Positions 46,698-56,027 of a stretch of 64,000 nucleotides of DNA are shown here, piece after piece. A model generated the notes under the pieces. That model was given only the letters and a program-made list of their open reading frames with translations. It was not told the DNA's origin and searched no databases. This DNA comes from an uncultured Litoreibacter sp. (lineage in GTDB: Bacteria > Pseudomonadota > Alphaproteobacteria > Rhodobacterales > Rhodobacteraceae), in assembly GCA_947494435.1 (NCBI GenBank), contig CANLUY010000002.1:868001-932000 (forward strand), in the 5' to 3' direction. Numbering within the stretch: position 1 is the stretch's first letter; each line of letters opens with the position of its first letter. A program made the position numbers and the translations under genes.

Positions 46698-49052
46698 TCA
46701 GAACCGCGTAGAGACTGTCAGATCGAAGTTGCGCGTCTCATCATAGGTCTCTTTCTTGAGCGCCCGAGAGAAATTGAAGCGCAGCGGGCCGATTTGTGTA
46801 TCCCAAAACACCGACAAACCGATAGACGCACGCAAATTCAAGCTATCATCCACTATCGTGTTGTTTGCGCCCACCTTGTCGTCCAAGCCCCATACAGACC
46901 CGACATCGAGAAACGCGCCACCCGAAATCCCGTACTCTTCCGGCAAGCCCAGAGGGAACTCGGCTTCGAAGCGCGCAACGGCGAAGTAATTCCCGCCAAG
47001 CGCATCTCGGTTGCCTGAAGCCAGGTCACGAGGTCCGACACCATCACTGCTAAAGCCGCGCATCCGACTTGGCGTCAAGAAAAAGCGTTCTGTAATGCGG
47101 CTATTGCCGGTCAGCTGCGTTTGTGCCCCAAACTCAAGTTCAGCACGCAGCGTCACCTCCTCACGGGCCACCTTGGTTTCTGCAGAAAGCAGACCGGATG
47201 TTGTGACAAACCGGCGACCGCCTCCAACACCCGCAAATTGCTGCCCAAACTGGAGCAACACACCAGCATTCGGGTTCAATCCTGTCCGCCGCGTATCATA
47301 TGAGTAAAGGTAGCCGAGTGCAGAAGTTATAGCCCCTCCCGCTTCTCTCGCGATGATGGGTGAGGTGTTTCGTACGCCGGCCATGTTCAAAGTAGCATCA
47401 ACGTCTTTGATGGAGTCTTTCGACAGTCTATAGTTTAACCTCAAGCGCCCATTCTCGGAGACGGGGAATTCAATGCTCGGCTCGATCCCTATGTTTTGCG
47501 TGTCGTACTGCGCAAACTCAGAATCTGTCGTTCGGTAATAGAGATCGAGGCCAAACGTTAAATCACGCCCGAGAAACGCGGGTTCTGCAAAACGCAAAGA
47601 CGTGTCTTGCGTGTCTGAGCCTGTATCAAAGGAAAACCCAAGAAATTGACCACGCCCCAAGAAATTGCGTTCTGTAAAGTTGACGTTAAACCCAACCCCG
47701 GCTTCCGAGCCGAAACTAACACCAAAACCCAACGATCCAGTCGTTGTCTCATCAAGATCAACGTCCACTACAACTTGGTCAGGCCCGGAGCCTTCACGTG
47801 TGTTTACATCAGCGGTTGAAAAATAATTAAGTGCGCGGATGCGTTCGGCAGCATCACGAATTTCACGAGGATTGAATGGATCACCTTCAACGGTCCGAAA
47901 CTGTCTACGAACCACTCGATCAAGCGTTGTTGCATTGCCTTCAATATCAATTCGCTCAACGAAGACACGCGGTCCACGAATGACAGCGAACTCAACATCC
48001 AAAGTCAGATCGGCGTCGTTGCGCGTAACCCGCGGCTCAACCCGGATAAAGTCCAACCCTTTTTGGATCGCCAAACGCTCCATTCGCGTAATGGTGTTTT
48101 CAATGCGTGCTGGCGAATAGGTCTTGCCGGATTTGATTTTGTTTACAGCTTGGAACTCGGCCGGATCAATTTCTGGTAGATCACTTACAGTGGTGATCTC
48201 ACCAAACTTAAACTGCTGACCCTCTTGGACTTTGAACGTGATGAAAAACGCATCCCGTTTGCGTGTCAGTTCTGGCGCAGCGGAAAGGACTTGAAAGTCA
48301 ACGTAGCCCCGCGACAAATAGAAATCGCGCAGTAGTTGGCGATCAAATGCGATCCGGTCTGCAATAAATGTATCGCTCTGAATCACGAAGCGAAACAACC
48401 CGGCTTGCTTGCTTTCGACAACGCGGCGCAAGCGGCGGTCAGAATAGGCTCGGTTTCCGACAAAACTGATCCGCTCAACTTCGACCACCTTGCCTTCAGA
48501 CACTTCGAACACAAGGTCCACGCGATTATTGGATCGCGGAATGATCCGAGGCGTCACGGTTGCGGCAATGCGACCGGCCTGGCGGTACCCTTCTGCAATG
48601 GTTTGCGCATCTGCTTCAGCGGCTGATGGATTATAAACGCGACGGGACTTGGACTGGATCACAGTCAGAAGGTCTTCGTCTTTGAGGCGACGATTTCCTT
48701 CAATGTTAACGCGGTTGATCGTTGGGAATTCTTTGACGGTTACAATGATGCGTCCACCGACCGGGACAACATCTACGGTTTCGAAGAGACCAGATTGCTG
48801 CAAACGCTGGAAACCGTCGTTCAATTGCGCAGCCGATACACTTTGACCACTGCGAACGTTCAGGAAGCTTAAAATAGTCGCATCTTCAATGCGCTGGTTG
48901 CCGTTGATTTCAACTGACGACACACCAAAGCTTTGCGCAGCGACAGAACCTACGAACATCGGTGCCGTATTAATGGCCGCCCCTAAGGTCCCCAAGACGC
49001 AAATCAGTTTAAGGCTGCCTAAAATCTTACCTGTCGCTTTTGCGATCTTCAT
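46698..49052 (-). CDS. bamA: Outer-membrane protein assembly factor BamA
   Basis: Core of the machine that inserts beta-barrel proteins into the outer membrane. About 784 residues: a signal peptide with cleavage near VGSVAAQ, five POTRA domains (the first starts FGVSSVEINGNQRI, later ones show VEVERISFVGNRAYSDRRL and VFVERIDIEGNATTLDRVVR), then a 16-strand barrel with GSLGFGVSFGSEAGVGF, the conserved RMRGF in loop 6 (SRMRGFSSDG), and the terminal Phe signal LTVSTRF. The ATG at 49052 is chosen over an upstream start at 49076. It has a likely own promoter at 49093-49121. Confidence 0.97.
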   Translation of the reverse strand: MKIAKATGKILGSLKLICVLGTLGAAINTAPMFVGSVAAQSFGVSSVEINGNQRIEDATILSFLNVRSGQSVSAAQLNDGFQRLQQSGLFETVDVVPVGGRIIVTVKEFPTINRVNIEGNRRLKDEDLLTVIQSKSRRVYNPSAAEADAQTIAEGYRQAGRIAATVTPRIIPRSNNRVDLVFEVSEGKVVEVERISFVGNRAYSDRRLRRVVESKQAGLFRFVIQSDTFIADRIAFDRQLLRDFYLSRGYVDFQVLSAAPELTRKRDAFFITFKVQEGQQFKFGEITTVSDLPEIDPAEFQAVNKIKSGKTYSPARIENTITRMERLAIQKGLDFIRVEPRVTRNDADLTLDVEFAVIRGPRVFVERIDIEGNATTLDRVVRRQFRTVEGDPFNPREIRDAAERIRALNYFSTADVNTREGSGPDQVVVDVDLDETTTGSLGFGVSFGSEAGVGFNVNFTERNFLGRGQFLGFSFDTGSDTQDTSLRFAEPAFLGRDLTFGLDLYYRTTDSEFAQYDTQNIGIEPSIEFPVSENGRLRLNYRLSKDSIKDVDATLNMAGVRNTSPIIAREAGGAITSALGYLYSYDTRRTGLNPNAGVLLQFGQQFAGVGGGRRFVTTSGLLSAETKVAREEVTLRAELEFGAQTQLTGNSRITERFFLTPSRMRGFSSDGVGPRDLASGNRDALGGNYFAVARFEAEFPLGLPEEYGISGGAFLDVGSVWGLDDKVGANNTIVDDSLNLRASIGLSVFWDTQIGPLRFNFSRALKKETYDETRNFDLTVSTRF

Positions 49053-49092
49053 ATGCCCACCGCCCCGTTCTGACACTCTATATTGTGTTCCA

Positions 49093-49121
49093 CTGGTATC
49101 GTGAGTCTATGGGGATGTCAA
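49093..49121 (-). promoter_or_regulatory. Possible bamA promoter
   Basis: On the minus strand TTGACA (49121-49116), an exact -35, is followed after 17 bases by TACCAG (49098-49093). It sits between the upstream terminator and the bamA start. Confidence 0.5.
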
Positions 49122-49135
49122 AACCCCGAAATAGC

Positions 49136-49163
49136 AAAAACGGCCTCAATTGAAGCCGTTTCA
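49136..49163 (-). terminator. Rho-independent terminator before bamA
   Basis: AACGGC and TCAATTGA with its complement form a stem of about 12 pairs (one T-G bulge pair each side), followed on the minus strand by TTTTTGC. It ends the rseP/small-peptide transcript. Confidence 0.75.
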
Positions 49164-49209
49164 TAAGTTCATTTCAAACCGTGTCGATCTATCGGCGGAG
49201 CACCGCTCT

Positions 49210-49335
49210 TCAGAACGTCGCGGCAAAGTTCCCGAGAAGCAACGCACCTGCAATCGCAGCAGGCCACAGGACACGATCAAGATTCAAATTTACCAACACG
49301 CGAAGACCGCGATAGCTTTGTTGAATGTGTTGCAT
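49210..49335 (-). CDS. Small membrane peptide, 41 residues, between rseP and bamA
   Basis: Reads MQHIQQSYRGLRVLVNLN, then LDRVLWPAAIAGALLLGNFA and ATF. An AAGG ribosome site lies five bases before the ATG at 49335. The N-terminal half is amphipathic and basic; the second half is a single membrane helix. It lies 107 bp after the rseP stop and is followed by a terminator. Similar small genes appear to occur near rseP/bamA in relatives, to my recollection, but I could not check. No function is assigned. Confidence 0.55.
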   Translation of the reverse strand: MQHIQQSYRGLRVLVNLNLDRVLWPAAIAGALLLGNFAATF

Positions 49336-49442
49336 CAGACCCTTGCCCTTTTGCGTTTCAGACTGTTCTTAAATCGCGTCTGATTATGGCCGAAATGCGG
49401 CAAGAGCACGGAGCTTCGGTGACATTGCACCTCGTCATGGGA

Positions 49443-50777
49443 TCAAGGGCAAAGCAAATCATTGCTAAGTGCAAACACCATCAACGAGAGAAGTAGCACT
49501 AAACCCGTTGTCATCATCACATTCAGAACCTTGTCATTTGGCGGCTTGCCAGAGACCGCTTCGTAAGCATGAAAAACAAGGTGACCCCCGTCCAACACAG
49601 GGATTGGAAAAAGGTTCAACAATCCGACAGCTGTGCTTAACACTGCGATAAACCAGATGAAGGACTGCGCGCCTTGGCTCGCCATATCACCAGACGTCTG
49701 CGCGATACCAATCGGGCCTTGAATGTTGCACGAACTAATTGCCCCCGTAATCATGTGCCAAAGTCCGGATAGGCTTGACGTCGCAATAAACCACGTTTGA
49801 CGCGCGCCACCCAATGCGGCCTCTCCAACACCAAGCGTGACGCGCGGTGCTTCAAAAAAAGCGCCACCAGAAAAGCCAATCAGCCAGCGTGTCTCAAACC
49901 CGCCTTCTACCGGCAAATCGCGCTGTCGGGGTGTCAGCTGTAAGTTGAGGATTTCACCTTCTCGCCAAACGCCAAGGTCTACCTCAGCTCCGGCACCAGC
50001 TTGTACGTATTCCTGAACTTCCTTCAATGCCCAGACGGGTTGACCATCAACACTCGTAATCACATCACCAGCCTCAAGCCCTGCATCCATCGCCGCTGAT
50101 TGCGGCTGAAGGGAATCAAGAACCGGCGGAAAAGGGTAAACGCTGTCAAAAGTAACGTCCGCGCCGTTGCGCTCAATAACATAGCTGACTGTCTCGGCCG
50201 GCGGTGTATCCCGCGCAACTTCGTAGAACGCAGCCAAATCAGGCGTATTGACACCGCCAACTGCCTTGATCAGGTCACCGGCCTCAAACAGTTCTTCGTT
50301 CCCTGGATTGGGCTTCACCTCCCCGATAAGAGGCTCATCTGATGTCGTCCCGGAAAAGAGGAAGATTGCAGCAAACACCAGCATCGAAAGGATGAAATTG
50401 AAAATCGGTCCCGCAGCAACCGTTGCGGAACGCCGCCATAAATCGGCACCATGCATTGTGCGCTTAAGTTCTGCCTCCGATAGTGAGCTGATAATCTCTC
50501 CGTCCTTGCCTGATGCCGCATCCGCGTCACCCATGAATTTGACATACCCCCCAAAAGGCAAGGCAGCCAATTGCCACTTGGTTCCATGTTTATCGACACG
50601 AGAAAACAGGACCGGTCCGAAGCCGAGAGAAAAAACCTCCGCATGAATACCGCACCAACGACCGACAATGTAGTGGCCGTATTCATGGATCGCTACGATC
50701 ACACTGAGCGCAAGAACGAAGGCAGCTAGCGTTCCAAGCAGCCCGCCCGCGCTGGGGATCATACCGATAATGTCCAT
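49443..50777 (-). CDS. rseP: Site-2 metalloprotease RseP
   Basis: Inner-membrane zinc protease that cuts anti-sigma factors and cleared signal peptides inside the membrane. 444 residues with the zinc-binding HEYGH at residues 31-35, PDZ-type domains (one with SAAMDAGLEAGDVITSVDGQPV), and the second motif NLFPIPVLDGGH near residue 395, whose Asp is the third metal ligand. Membrane helices lie at both ends. The ATG follows GAGG. It is placed between dxr and bamA as in most Gram-negative envelope clusters. Confidence 0.96.
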   Translation of the reverse strand: MDIIGMIPSAGGLLGTLAAFVLALSVIVAIHEYGHYIVGRWCGIHAEVFSLGFGPVLFSRVDKHGTKWQLAALPFGGYVKFMGDADAASGKDGEIISSLSEAELKRTMHGADLWRRSATVAAGPIFNFILSMLVFAAIFLFSGTTSDEPLIGEVKPNPGNEELFEAGDLIKAVGGVNTPDLAAFYEVARDTPPAETVSYVIERNGADVTFDSVYPFPPVLDSLQPQSAAMDAGLEAGDVITSVDGQPVWALKEVQEYVQAGAGAEVDLGVWREGEILNLQLTPRQRDLPVEGGFETRWLIGFSGGAFFEAPRVTLGVGEAALGGARQTWFIATSSLSGLWHMITGAISSCNIQGPIGIAQTSGDMASQGAQSFIWFIAVLSTAVGLLNLFPIPVLDGGHLVFHAYEAVSGKPPNDKVLNVMMTTGLVLLLSLMVFALSNDLLCP

Positions 50778-50786
50778 CTGTGCCTC

Positions 50787-51950
50787 TTATCCTGCTGCAA
50801 TGATCTCTTGTGCTGTCTTACGTGCCAGATGGTCGACGGCCAAGACGGAATCAAGAGACATATCCTCGCAGGAGCCTATCTCACCGGAAAGTGTCGAGAG
50901 CGTGGCGTCTACGACATCCGCCATTCGAGTGAACCCGATGTTGCGGGCGATAAACGCGTCCATCGCCGCCTCTTTTGCTGCATTGAAGATTGCACCTGCA
51001 TGTCCGCCTGCGTCCATCACCTCCCGTGCCAAACGCAACGCAGGATACCGAATGGGGTCCGCTGGTCGAAAATCAAGCTGCGCAATTTTCGCAAGATCAA
51101 GCCTCTCGACGGGAACATGCCCGCGGTTGGGCCAGTGCAGTGCATAGCCAATCGCGTGGCGCATGTCGTGGGGCCCGATATGGGCCATCAAGGCCCCGTC
51201 GTTAAAACCAACCAGAGCATGTATCAGGCTTTGAGGATGCACAATTGCTTCGATTTGATCCGGCCTGACACCAAAGAACTCTTTTGTTTCAATGAGCTCC
51301 ATCGCCTTGTTAAAAAGCGATGCCGAGTCGATTGTTATGCGTTGCCCCATATCCCAATTCGGATGAGTGCACGCATCTTCAACCGTAGCCTTGTGCAAGT
51401 CTTTCGTTGGCCAGTCACGGAAAGCGCCGCCTGAAGCCGTAATAATGACGCGCTCAACAGCGTCGATATCTTCGCCGACCAACGCCTGAAACACGGCTGA
51501 GTGCTCGCTATCCACAGGCAACACAGTTGCTTGATAACGATGCGCTTCACCCATCAAAATTGGCCCTGCAGTGACGAGCGACTCCTTATTGGCGAGCGCC
51601 AGAGTTTTTCCTTGCTTCAAAGCCGCCAGCCCCGGAACAAGGCCCGCTGCACCAACAATTGCGGACATTACCCAATCGCTGGGGCGATCTGCGACTTCTG
51701 CCACAGCATCCGCCCCAGCCGCTACTTCGATATCATACCCTGAGAGAGCATCTTTGAGCTCAGTGTAGCACGCGTCAAACGCAGTGACGGCTATGTCGGC
51801 ATTCAATTCAATCGCCTGCTCAGCCAAGCGTTTAACATTCCGCCCACCGGTCAGGGCGACAATATCATAGGCCTCCGGCGAACGCTTAATCAGATCAACG
51901 GTATTTTCACCGATAGAACCGGTCGATCCAAATATTGTGACTTTGCGCAT
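50787..51950 (-). CDS. dxr: 1-deoxy-D-xylulose 5-phosphate reductoisomerase
   Basis: First committed step of the non-mevalonate isoprenoid pathway, giving methylerythritol phosphate. 387 residues with the NADPH site TIFGSTGSIGENTVDLI, ALANKESLVTAGPIL, the metal and substrate segment PVDSEHSAVFQAL, IITASGGAFRDWP, NWDMGQRITIDSASLFNKAMELIE and VHPQSLIHALVGF. Its start codon directly follows the cdsA stop (TAA-ATG). It supplies precursors for the undecaprenyl carrier made by the nearby uppS. Confidence 0.97.
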   Translation of the reverse strand: MRKVTIFGSTGSIGENTVDLIKRSPEAYDIVALTGGRNVKRLAEQAIELNADIAVTAFDACYTELKDALSGYDIEVAAGADAVAEVADRPSDWVMSAIVGAAGLVPGLAALKQGKTLALANKESLVTAGPILMGEAHRYQATVLPVDSEHSAVFQALVGEDIDAVERVIITASGGAFRDWPTKDLHKATVEDACTHPNWDMGQRITIDSASLFNKAMELIETKEFFGVRPDQIEAIVHPQSLIHALVGFNDGALMAHIGPHDMRHAIGYALHWPNRGHVPVERLDLAKIAQLDFRPADPIRYPALRLAREVMDAGGHAGAIFNAAKEAAMDAFIARNIGFTRMADVVDATLSTLSGEIGSCEDMSLDSVLAVDHLARKTAQEIIAAG

Positions 51951-52739
51951 TTAGAAAACGGGTGGAAAATCGACGATTTGCTCAATGAGCAAAAGAAAAA
52001 CCGACGCACCCAGCATCCCGTCAAATCGGTCGAAAACACCGCCATGGCCGGGGATCAGGTTAGAGCTGTCTTTTACGCCCATCTTCCTTTTCATTGCGCT
52101 CTCGGCAATATCCCCCATTTGCGAGGCCATAGAAATCGCAATTGAAATACCAATCACTTCGACCCCAACGCCGGGTTGACCGAGGAAACATATCCCGACA
52201 GCTGCGGCCCCCACCCAGCCTGCAATCGTCCCGGACCATGTTTTCTTAGGCGACACGCGGGGCCAGAATTTTGGCCCGCCGATAAAGCGCCCGGCGAAAT
52301 AGCCTGCGACGTCGGTTACGATCACCACGAGAGCGAGCCAGAGCATCCAAGTGAACCCGAAATCATTGCGCTGAACGGCTAGACCGTAAGCCGCAATGAT
52401 AATCAGGGCCGTAAAAATCATATAAAGCGTCCGATTTCGCGGTAGCAGCGCAATCCCCGCAATTGACGGCAATAAGATGAATGGCAATCCGACGCCAATT
52501 GGAAGCAATCGGGCGGCAAGAAAAGCGGCCCCTGCTCCAAGGCCAAGCATCAAAGCGCGCCTCGGCCCTCCGCCCAGCATGGTGACGAGCTCCCAAACCA
52601 GCGCTCCGGTGAGAAGGCAACATAGGGCGAGAAACGCTGCACCGCCGAGCCAGACGCACGTCAACCCGACCACTGCAATCACCGCCCCGGAGCCCATACG
52701 CACCCAAAGGTCGGAGAACTTCTCAGCCTGCAGGCTCAT
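51951..52739 (-). CDS. cdsA: Phosphatidate cytidylyltransferase
   Basis: Integral inner-membrane enzyme that makes CDP-diacylglycerol, the branch point for phospholipids. 262 residues with many membrane helices and the catalytic region RVSPKKTWSGTIAGWVGA, ending in the CdsA signature KMGVKDSSNLIPGHGGVFDRFDGM with its metal-binding Asp. It is encoded 5 bp after uppS and abuts dxr. Confidence 0.96.
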   Translation of the reverse strand: MSLQAEKFSDLWVRMGSGAVIAVVGLTCVWLGGAAFLALCCLLTGALVWELVTMLGGGPRRALMLGLGAGAAFLAARLLPIGVGLPFILLPSIAGIALLPRNRTLYMIFTALIIIAAYGLAVQRNDFGFTWMLWLALVVIVTDVAGYFAGRFIGGPKFWPRVSPKKTWSGTIAGWVGAAAVGICFLGQPGVGVEVIGISIAISMASQMGDIAESAMKRKMGVKDSSNLIPGHGGVFDRFDGMLGASVFLLLIEQIVDFPPVF

Positions 52740-52744
52740 GCGCG

Positions 52745-53470
52745 TCAGGCCTTTACAGCGCCAAAGCGGCGATCACGGCCGCCATAGCGACTGACAACAG
52801 CGCCAAACACATCTGGAGTAAAATCTGGCCAATGCGTGTCGATAAACTCGTATTCCGCATAAGCCGATTGCCACAGCAAGAAGTTCGAAATGCGCGCCTC
52901 GCCCGATGTTCGGATCACCAAATCCGGATCAGGCAGAACATAGGTATCTAGGAAAGATGCAAGAACTTCTGAATTCACTTGTTCCGGCATCAAACGCTTT
53001 TCGGCAATTTCGACAGCAAGCCGCTGCGTTGCCCGCGTTACCTCATCTCGGGCACCGTAGTTCAACGCGATGGTAAGATGTGTCGTGTCATTATTTTCTG
53101 TCAGCTTCTCAAGATAGTCCATGAGAGCTTGCAACTTCTTGTCCAGTTTAACCCGGTCACCGATAAAACGAACCCGTGTGCCAAGCCGGTGCAGGTAGTT
53201 GGCTTCACGCTGGATATAGCGGCGGAACAAGGCCATGAGCCCTGCGACTTCAGACTGTGTCCGTTTCCAATTTTCCGTGGAGAATGCAAAAATCGTCAGA
53301 TATTTCACACCTAGTGAAGGGCAGGTTTCCACGGCTTGACGCACCCGTTTCGCACCAGCTTGGTGGCCGAAAAGCCGCGGGCGGCCACGCTGTGTCGCCC
53401 AACGCCCATTGCCATCCATAATAATGGCCACGTGATTTGGACCGTCTGGGTTGATCTCGACTACGCTCAT
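52745..53470 (-). CDS. uppS: Undecaprenyl-diphosphate synthase (di-trans,poly-cis)
   Basis: Cis-prenyltransferase that builds the C55 lipid carrier for cell-wall and polysaccharide synthesis. 241 residues with the HVAIIMDGNGRWATQRG catalytic Asp region, GHQAGAKRVRQAVE, YLTIFAFSTENWKR, and the C-terminal DLVIRTSGEARISNFLLWQSAYAE and FIDTHWPDF. The ATG at 53470 (MSVVEINPDG) is chosen rather than an upstream start at 53497, as it follows GAGGA and fits the family N-terminus. Confidence 0.96.
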   Translation of the reverse strand: MSVVEINPDGPNHVAIIMDGNGRWATQRGRPRLFGHQAGAKRVRQAVETCPSLGVKYLTIFAFSTENWKRTQSEVAGLMALFRRYIQREANYLHRLGTRVRFIGDRVKLDKKLQALMDYLEKLTENNDTTHLTIALNYGARDEVTRATQRLAVEIAEKRLMPEQVNSEVLASFLDTYVLPDPDLVIRTSGEARISNFLLWQSAYAEYEFIDTHWPDFTPDVFGAVVSRYGGRDRRFGAVKA

Positions 53471-53498
53471 TTGTGAAATCCTCGCTCTAAATTGCAAA

Positions 53499-53518
53499 GG
53501 CCGCCCAAAGAGGCGGCC
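53499..53518 (-). terminator. Hairpin between frr and uppS
   Basis: GGCCGCC, loop CAAAGA, GGCGGCC, followed on the minus strand by TTTGC. It lies 10 bp after the frr stop and may partly end or stabilise the frr message. Confidence 0.5.
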
Positions 53519-53527
53519 CGGTCACGC

Positions 53528-54091
53528 TTAAACTTGCATGATCTCTTCTTGTTTCGTTTCCAGCGTTGCGTCGATCAGTTTGATCTGCGCATCAATCATT
53601 TCTTGTACTTCTGACTCCCAAAGCTTTTGGTCATCCTCAGACATTCCGTCCGCCTTGGCCTTTTTGATTTGGTCCATTGCGTCGCGGCGAATGTTGCGCA
53701 CGGCAACGCGCGCATTTTCCGCGTATGAGCCCGCGACTTTTGTCAATTCGCGTCGACGTTCTTCATTCAACTCAGGGATCGGCAGCATGATGATCGTACC
53801 ATTGAGTTGAGGATTGATCCCTAACCCACTCTCGCGGATCGCTTTTTCAACTTTCCCAACTAAGCCCTTGTCCCAGACATTGATTGTTACCATGCGCGGC
53901 TCGGGAACATTGACGGTGCCAACCTGATTGATCGGTGTCATTGAACCGTATGCGTCAACCATCACAGGCTCCAACATTGAGGCTGAAGCACGCCCTGTAC
54001 GCAGTGACGCGAATTCGGTGCGCAAACTGTTCATTCCGCCATCCATACGCCGTTGCAGGTCGTCTGTGTCTAGCATGAAGTCTTCGGACAT
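53528..54091 (-). CDS. frr: Ribosome-recycling factor
   Basis: With EF-G it splits the 70S ribosome after termination. 187 residues with the family signatures [36 protein letters not shown] and the C-terminal helical [45 protein letters not shown]. Gene order pyrH-frr-uppS is the near-universal one; the gap to pyrH is 153 bp. Confidence 0.97.
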   Translation of the reverse strand: MSEDFMLDTDDLQRRMDGGMNSLRTEFASLRTGRASASMLEPVMVDAYGSMTPINQVGTVNVPEPRMVTINVWDKGLVGKVEKAIRESGLGINPQLNGTIIMLPIPELNEERRRELTKVAGSYAENARVAVRNIRRDAMDQIKKAKADGMSEDDQKLWESEVQEMIDAQIKLIDATLETKQEEIMQV

Positions 54092-54244
54092 AAGAGTTGG
54101 TCCTATCGCCTATTTTATTCTTGTTGCGCCACTTCATAACCCAGCGACGATCTGTTTGCCAGACGCTCATACCGTGGCACGGCAAGTAGGCCTGTTGCTG
54201 CGCCCTTGCGAACACGGTTTTGGCAAGCAGCCGTTTTTTTCTGA

Positions 54245-54973
54245 TTAATCTTGAACGATTGTGTAGGTCCCCTCGCCAGCGAGGATACCTTTGAATCCTC
54301 CCGGCTCGTCCAGACTGAACACAATGATTGGCAAGTCATTGTCGCGCGCCAAGGCAATTGCAGAAGCATCCATCACTCCCAAACGCTTTTGCAGAACGTC
54401 ATCAAAACTCACCGCATCATAGCGCACCGCATCTCCGTGCTTCGCCGGATCTTTGTCGTAGACACCGTCTACCTTCGTGCCTTTGAAGATGGCTTCACAT
54501 GACATCTCATTGGCGCGCAAAGTAGCTGCTGTATCAGTCGTGAAGTAGGGATTGCCGGTACCTGCCGCAAAAATGCAGACCCTCTTCTTTTCCAAATGGC
54601 GGACGGCACGGCGCCGAATGTAAGGCTCAGCGACTTCGTTCATCGTGATCGCGGAGATAACCCTCGTATGGATGCCCAGCGCTTCGAGCGCGCCCTGCAT
54701 CGCAAGCGCATTCATCACAGTCGCCAGCATCCCCATATAATCTGCGGTGGTTCGCTCCATTCCTTGTGCCGAGCCTTGCAGACCGCGGAAAATGTTGCCG
54801 CCACCGATCACCATGCAAATCTCAACACCCATGTCATGAACGGTTTTTACTTCCCGCGCTATACGCTCTACCGTTGGGGGATGAAGCCCGAACCCCTGAT
54901 CTCCCATCAACGCTTCGCCGGAAATTTTTAGCATCACGCGGTTATAGGTGGTTTTGGGAGTCGTGCTGCTCAT
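54245..54973 (-). CDS. pyrH: Uridylate kinase
   Basis: Phosphorylates UMP to UDP; hexameric bacterial UMP kinase, allosterically controlled by GTP and UTP. 242 residues with [71 protein letters not shown] and the C-terminal [10 protein letters not shown]. It starts the minus-strand envelope block and faces miaA across 124 bp; no tsf or rpsB is visible upstream. Confidence 0.97.
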   Translation of the reverse strand: MSSTTPKTTYNRVMLKISGEALMGDQGFGLHPPTVERIAREVKTVHDMGVEICMVIGGGNIFRGLQGSAQGMERTTADYMGMLATVMNALAMQGALEALGIHTRVISAITMNEVAEPYIRRRAVRHLEKKRVCIFAAGTGNPYFTTDTAATLRANEMSCEAIFKGTKVDGVYDKDPAKHGDAVRYDAVSFDDVLQKRLGVMDASAIALARDNDLPIIVFSLDEPGGFKGILAGEGTYTIVQD

Positions 54974-55097
54974 AGGGGGCTCTCACTTGGCTGCTTGCAA
55001 ATCTGCGGCAAAATGTCGGAAAACGTGAACAGTTTCAACGGCGAAGACGTTCTTCGAACGGCTTTGCATTTATCCCACATGAAAGCCGTCACGAAGC

Positions 55098-55985
55098 ATG
55101 TTGAAATTGCTAGATAAAATAGAAATCGAAAAACCGGTATTAATTGCCGGCCCGACGGCATCTGGCAAATCTTCTCTGGCATTGACGATTGCTGAGCGAC
55201 TTGGCGGCACCATCATTAACGCTGATGCTCTACAGGTTTTCGATTGCTGGCAGCTTCTGTCGGCACGCCCAAACACTAACGAACTGGCCCGCGCGCCCCA
55301 CGCGCTTTACGGGCATGTCCCGTATCAAGCTCATTATTCGACCGGCCATTGGTTGCGCGATGTTACACCACTTTTGCAAAAGGACCGGCCGATCATCGTT
55401 GGCGGGACTGGACTGAACTTCACTGCGTTGACTGAAGGCTTGGCCGATATTCCAGCGACGCCCGACGACATTCGCGAGCTCGCAAACGTAACGCCCATAG
55501 AAGCGATGCGCGCGGCATTAGATGAGACGACTTTGAGCAGAATTGATACAGTCAACCCGGCACGTGTCCGCCGTGCTTGGGAGGTTTTGCAAAACACTGG
55601 CAGGCAAATTTCCGAATGGCAGGACGAAACCCCGCCCCCTTTGTTGCCTGCGGTAGCCGCAACCAAGATTGTGTTGAACAGCCCTAAAGACTGGCTGAAC
55701 GAGCGCATTACACGCCGCTTTGACATGATGTTAGACAATGGCGCCTTGGATGAAGTGCGCGCCTTGCAAAACGATTGGGATCCGTCGCGCCCGTCTTCAA
55801 AAGCTATCGGCGGCCCTGAGCTCATGGCTCACATAAATGGCGAGATCTCGCTAACCGAGGCACGCGAGCGTTCCATTATTGCATCCCGTCAATATGCTAA
55901 GCGGCAGCGCACATGGTTCAAGGCGCGGATGAAAGGATGGATGCAGATCGATGCAAAGGAGTTGGCTTCACGGTCGGAAAATTGA
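55098..55985 (+). CDS. miaA: tRNA dimethylallyltransferase
   Basis: Adds a dimethylallyl group to A37 of tRNAs reading codons that start with U. 295 residues with the P-loop [21 protein letters not shown] (residues 18-25), [17 protein letters not shown], the [20 protein letters not shown] catalytic region and [17 protein letters not shown]. Divergent from pyrH. Some family positions (GDSRQVYRGM in Escherichia coli) read [10 protein letters not shown] here, the common form in alphaproteobacteria. Confidence 0.93.
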   Translation: MLKLLDKIEIEKPVLIAGPTASGKSSLALTIAERLGGTIINADALQVFDCWQLLSARPNTNELARAPHALYGHVPYQAHYSTGHWLRDVTPLLQKDRPIIVGGTGLNFTALTEGLADIPATPDDIRELANVTPIEAMRAALDETTLSRIDTVNPARVRRAWEVLQNTGRQISEWQDETPPPLLPAVAATKIVLNSPKDWLNERITRRFDMMLDNGALDEVRALQNDWDPSRPSSKAIGGPELMAHINGEISLTEARERSIIASRQYAKRQRTWFKARMKGWMQIDAKELASRSEN

Positions 55986-56027
55986 CCTTTTTCAACCTTT
56001 GACTCGAATCGTAAGGGGATTTAGCCA

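Noticed and set aside
53955-54215. Alternative 86-codon frame across the frr start
   Set aside because: It is out of frame with frr, Arg-rich in the way of shadow frames, and unsupported.
54092-54244. A small gene between frr and pyrH
   Set aside because: Frames here run into frr or pyrH, have no ribosome site and no conserved look.
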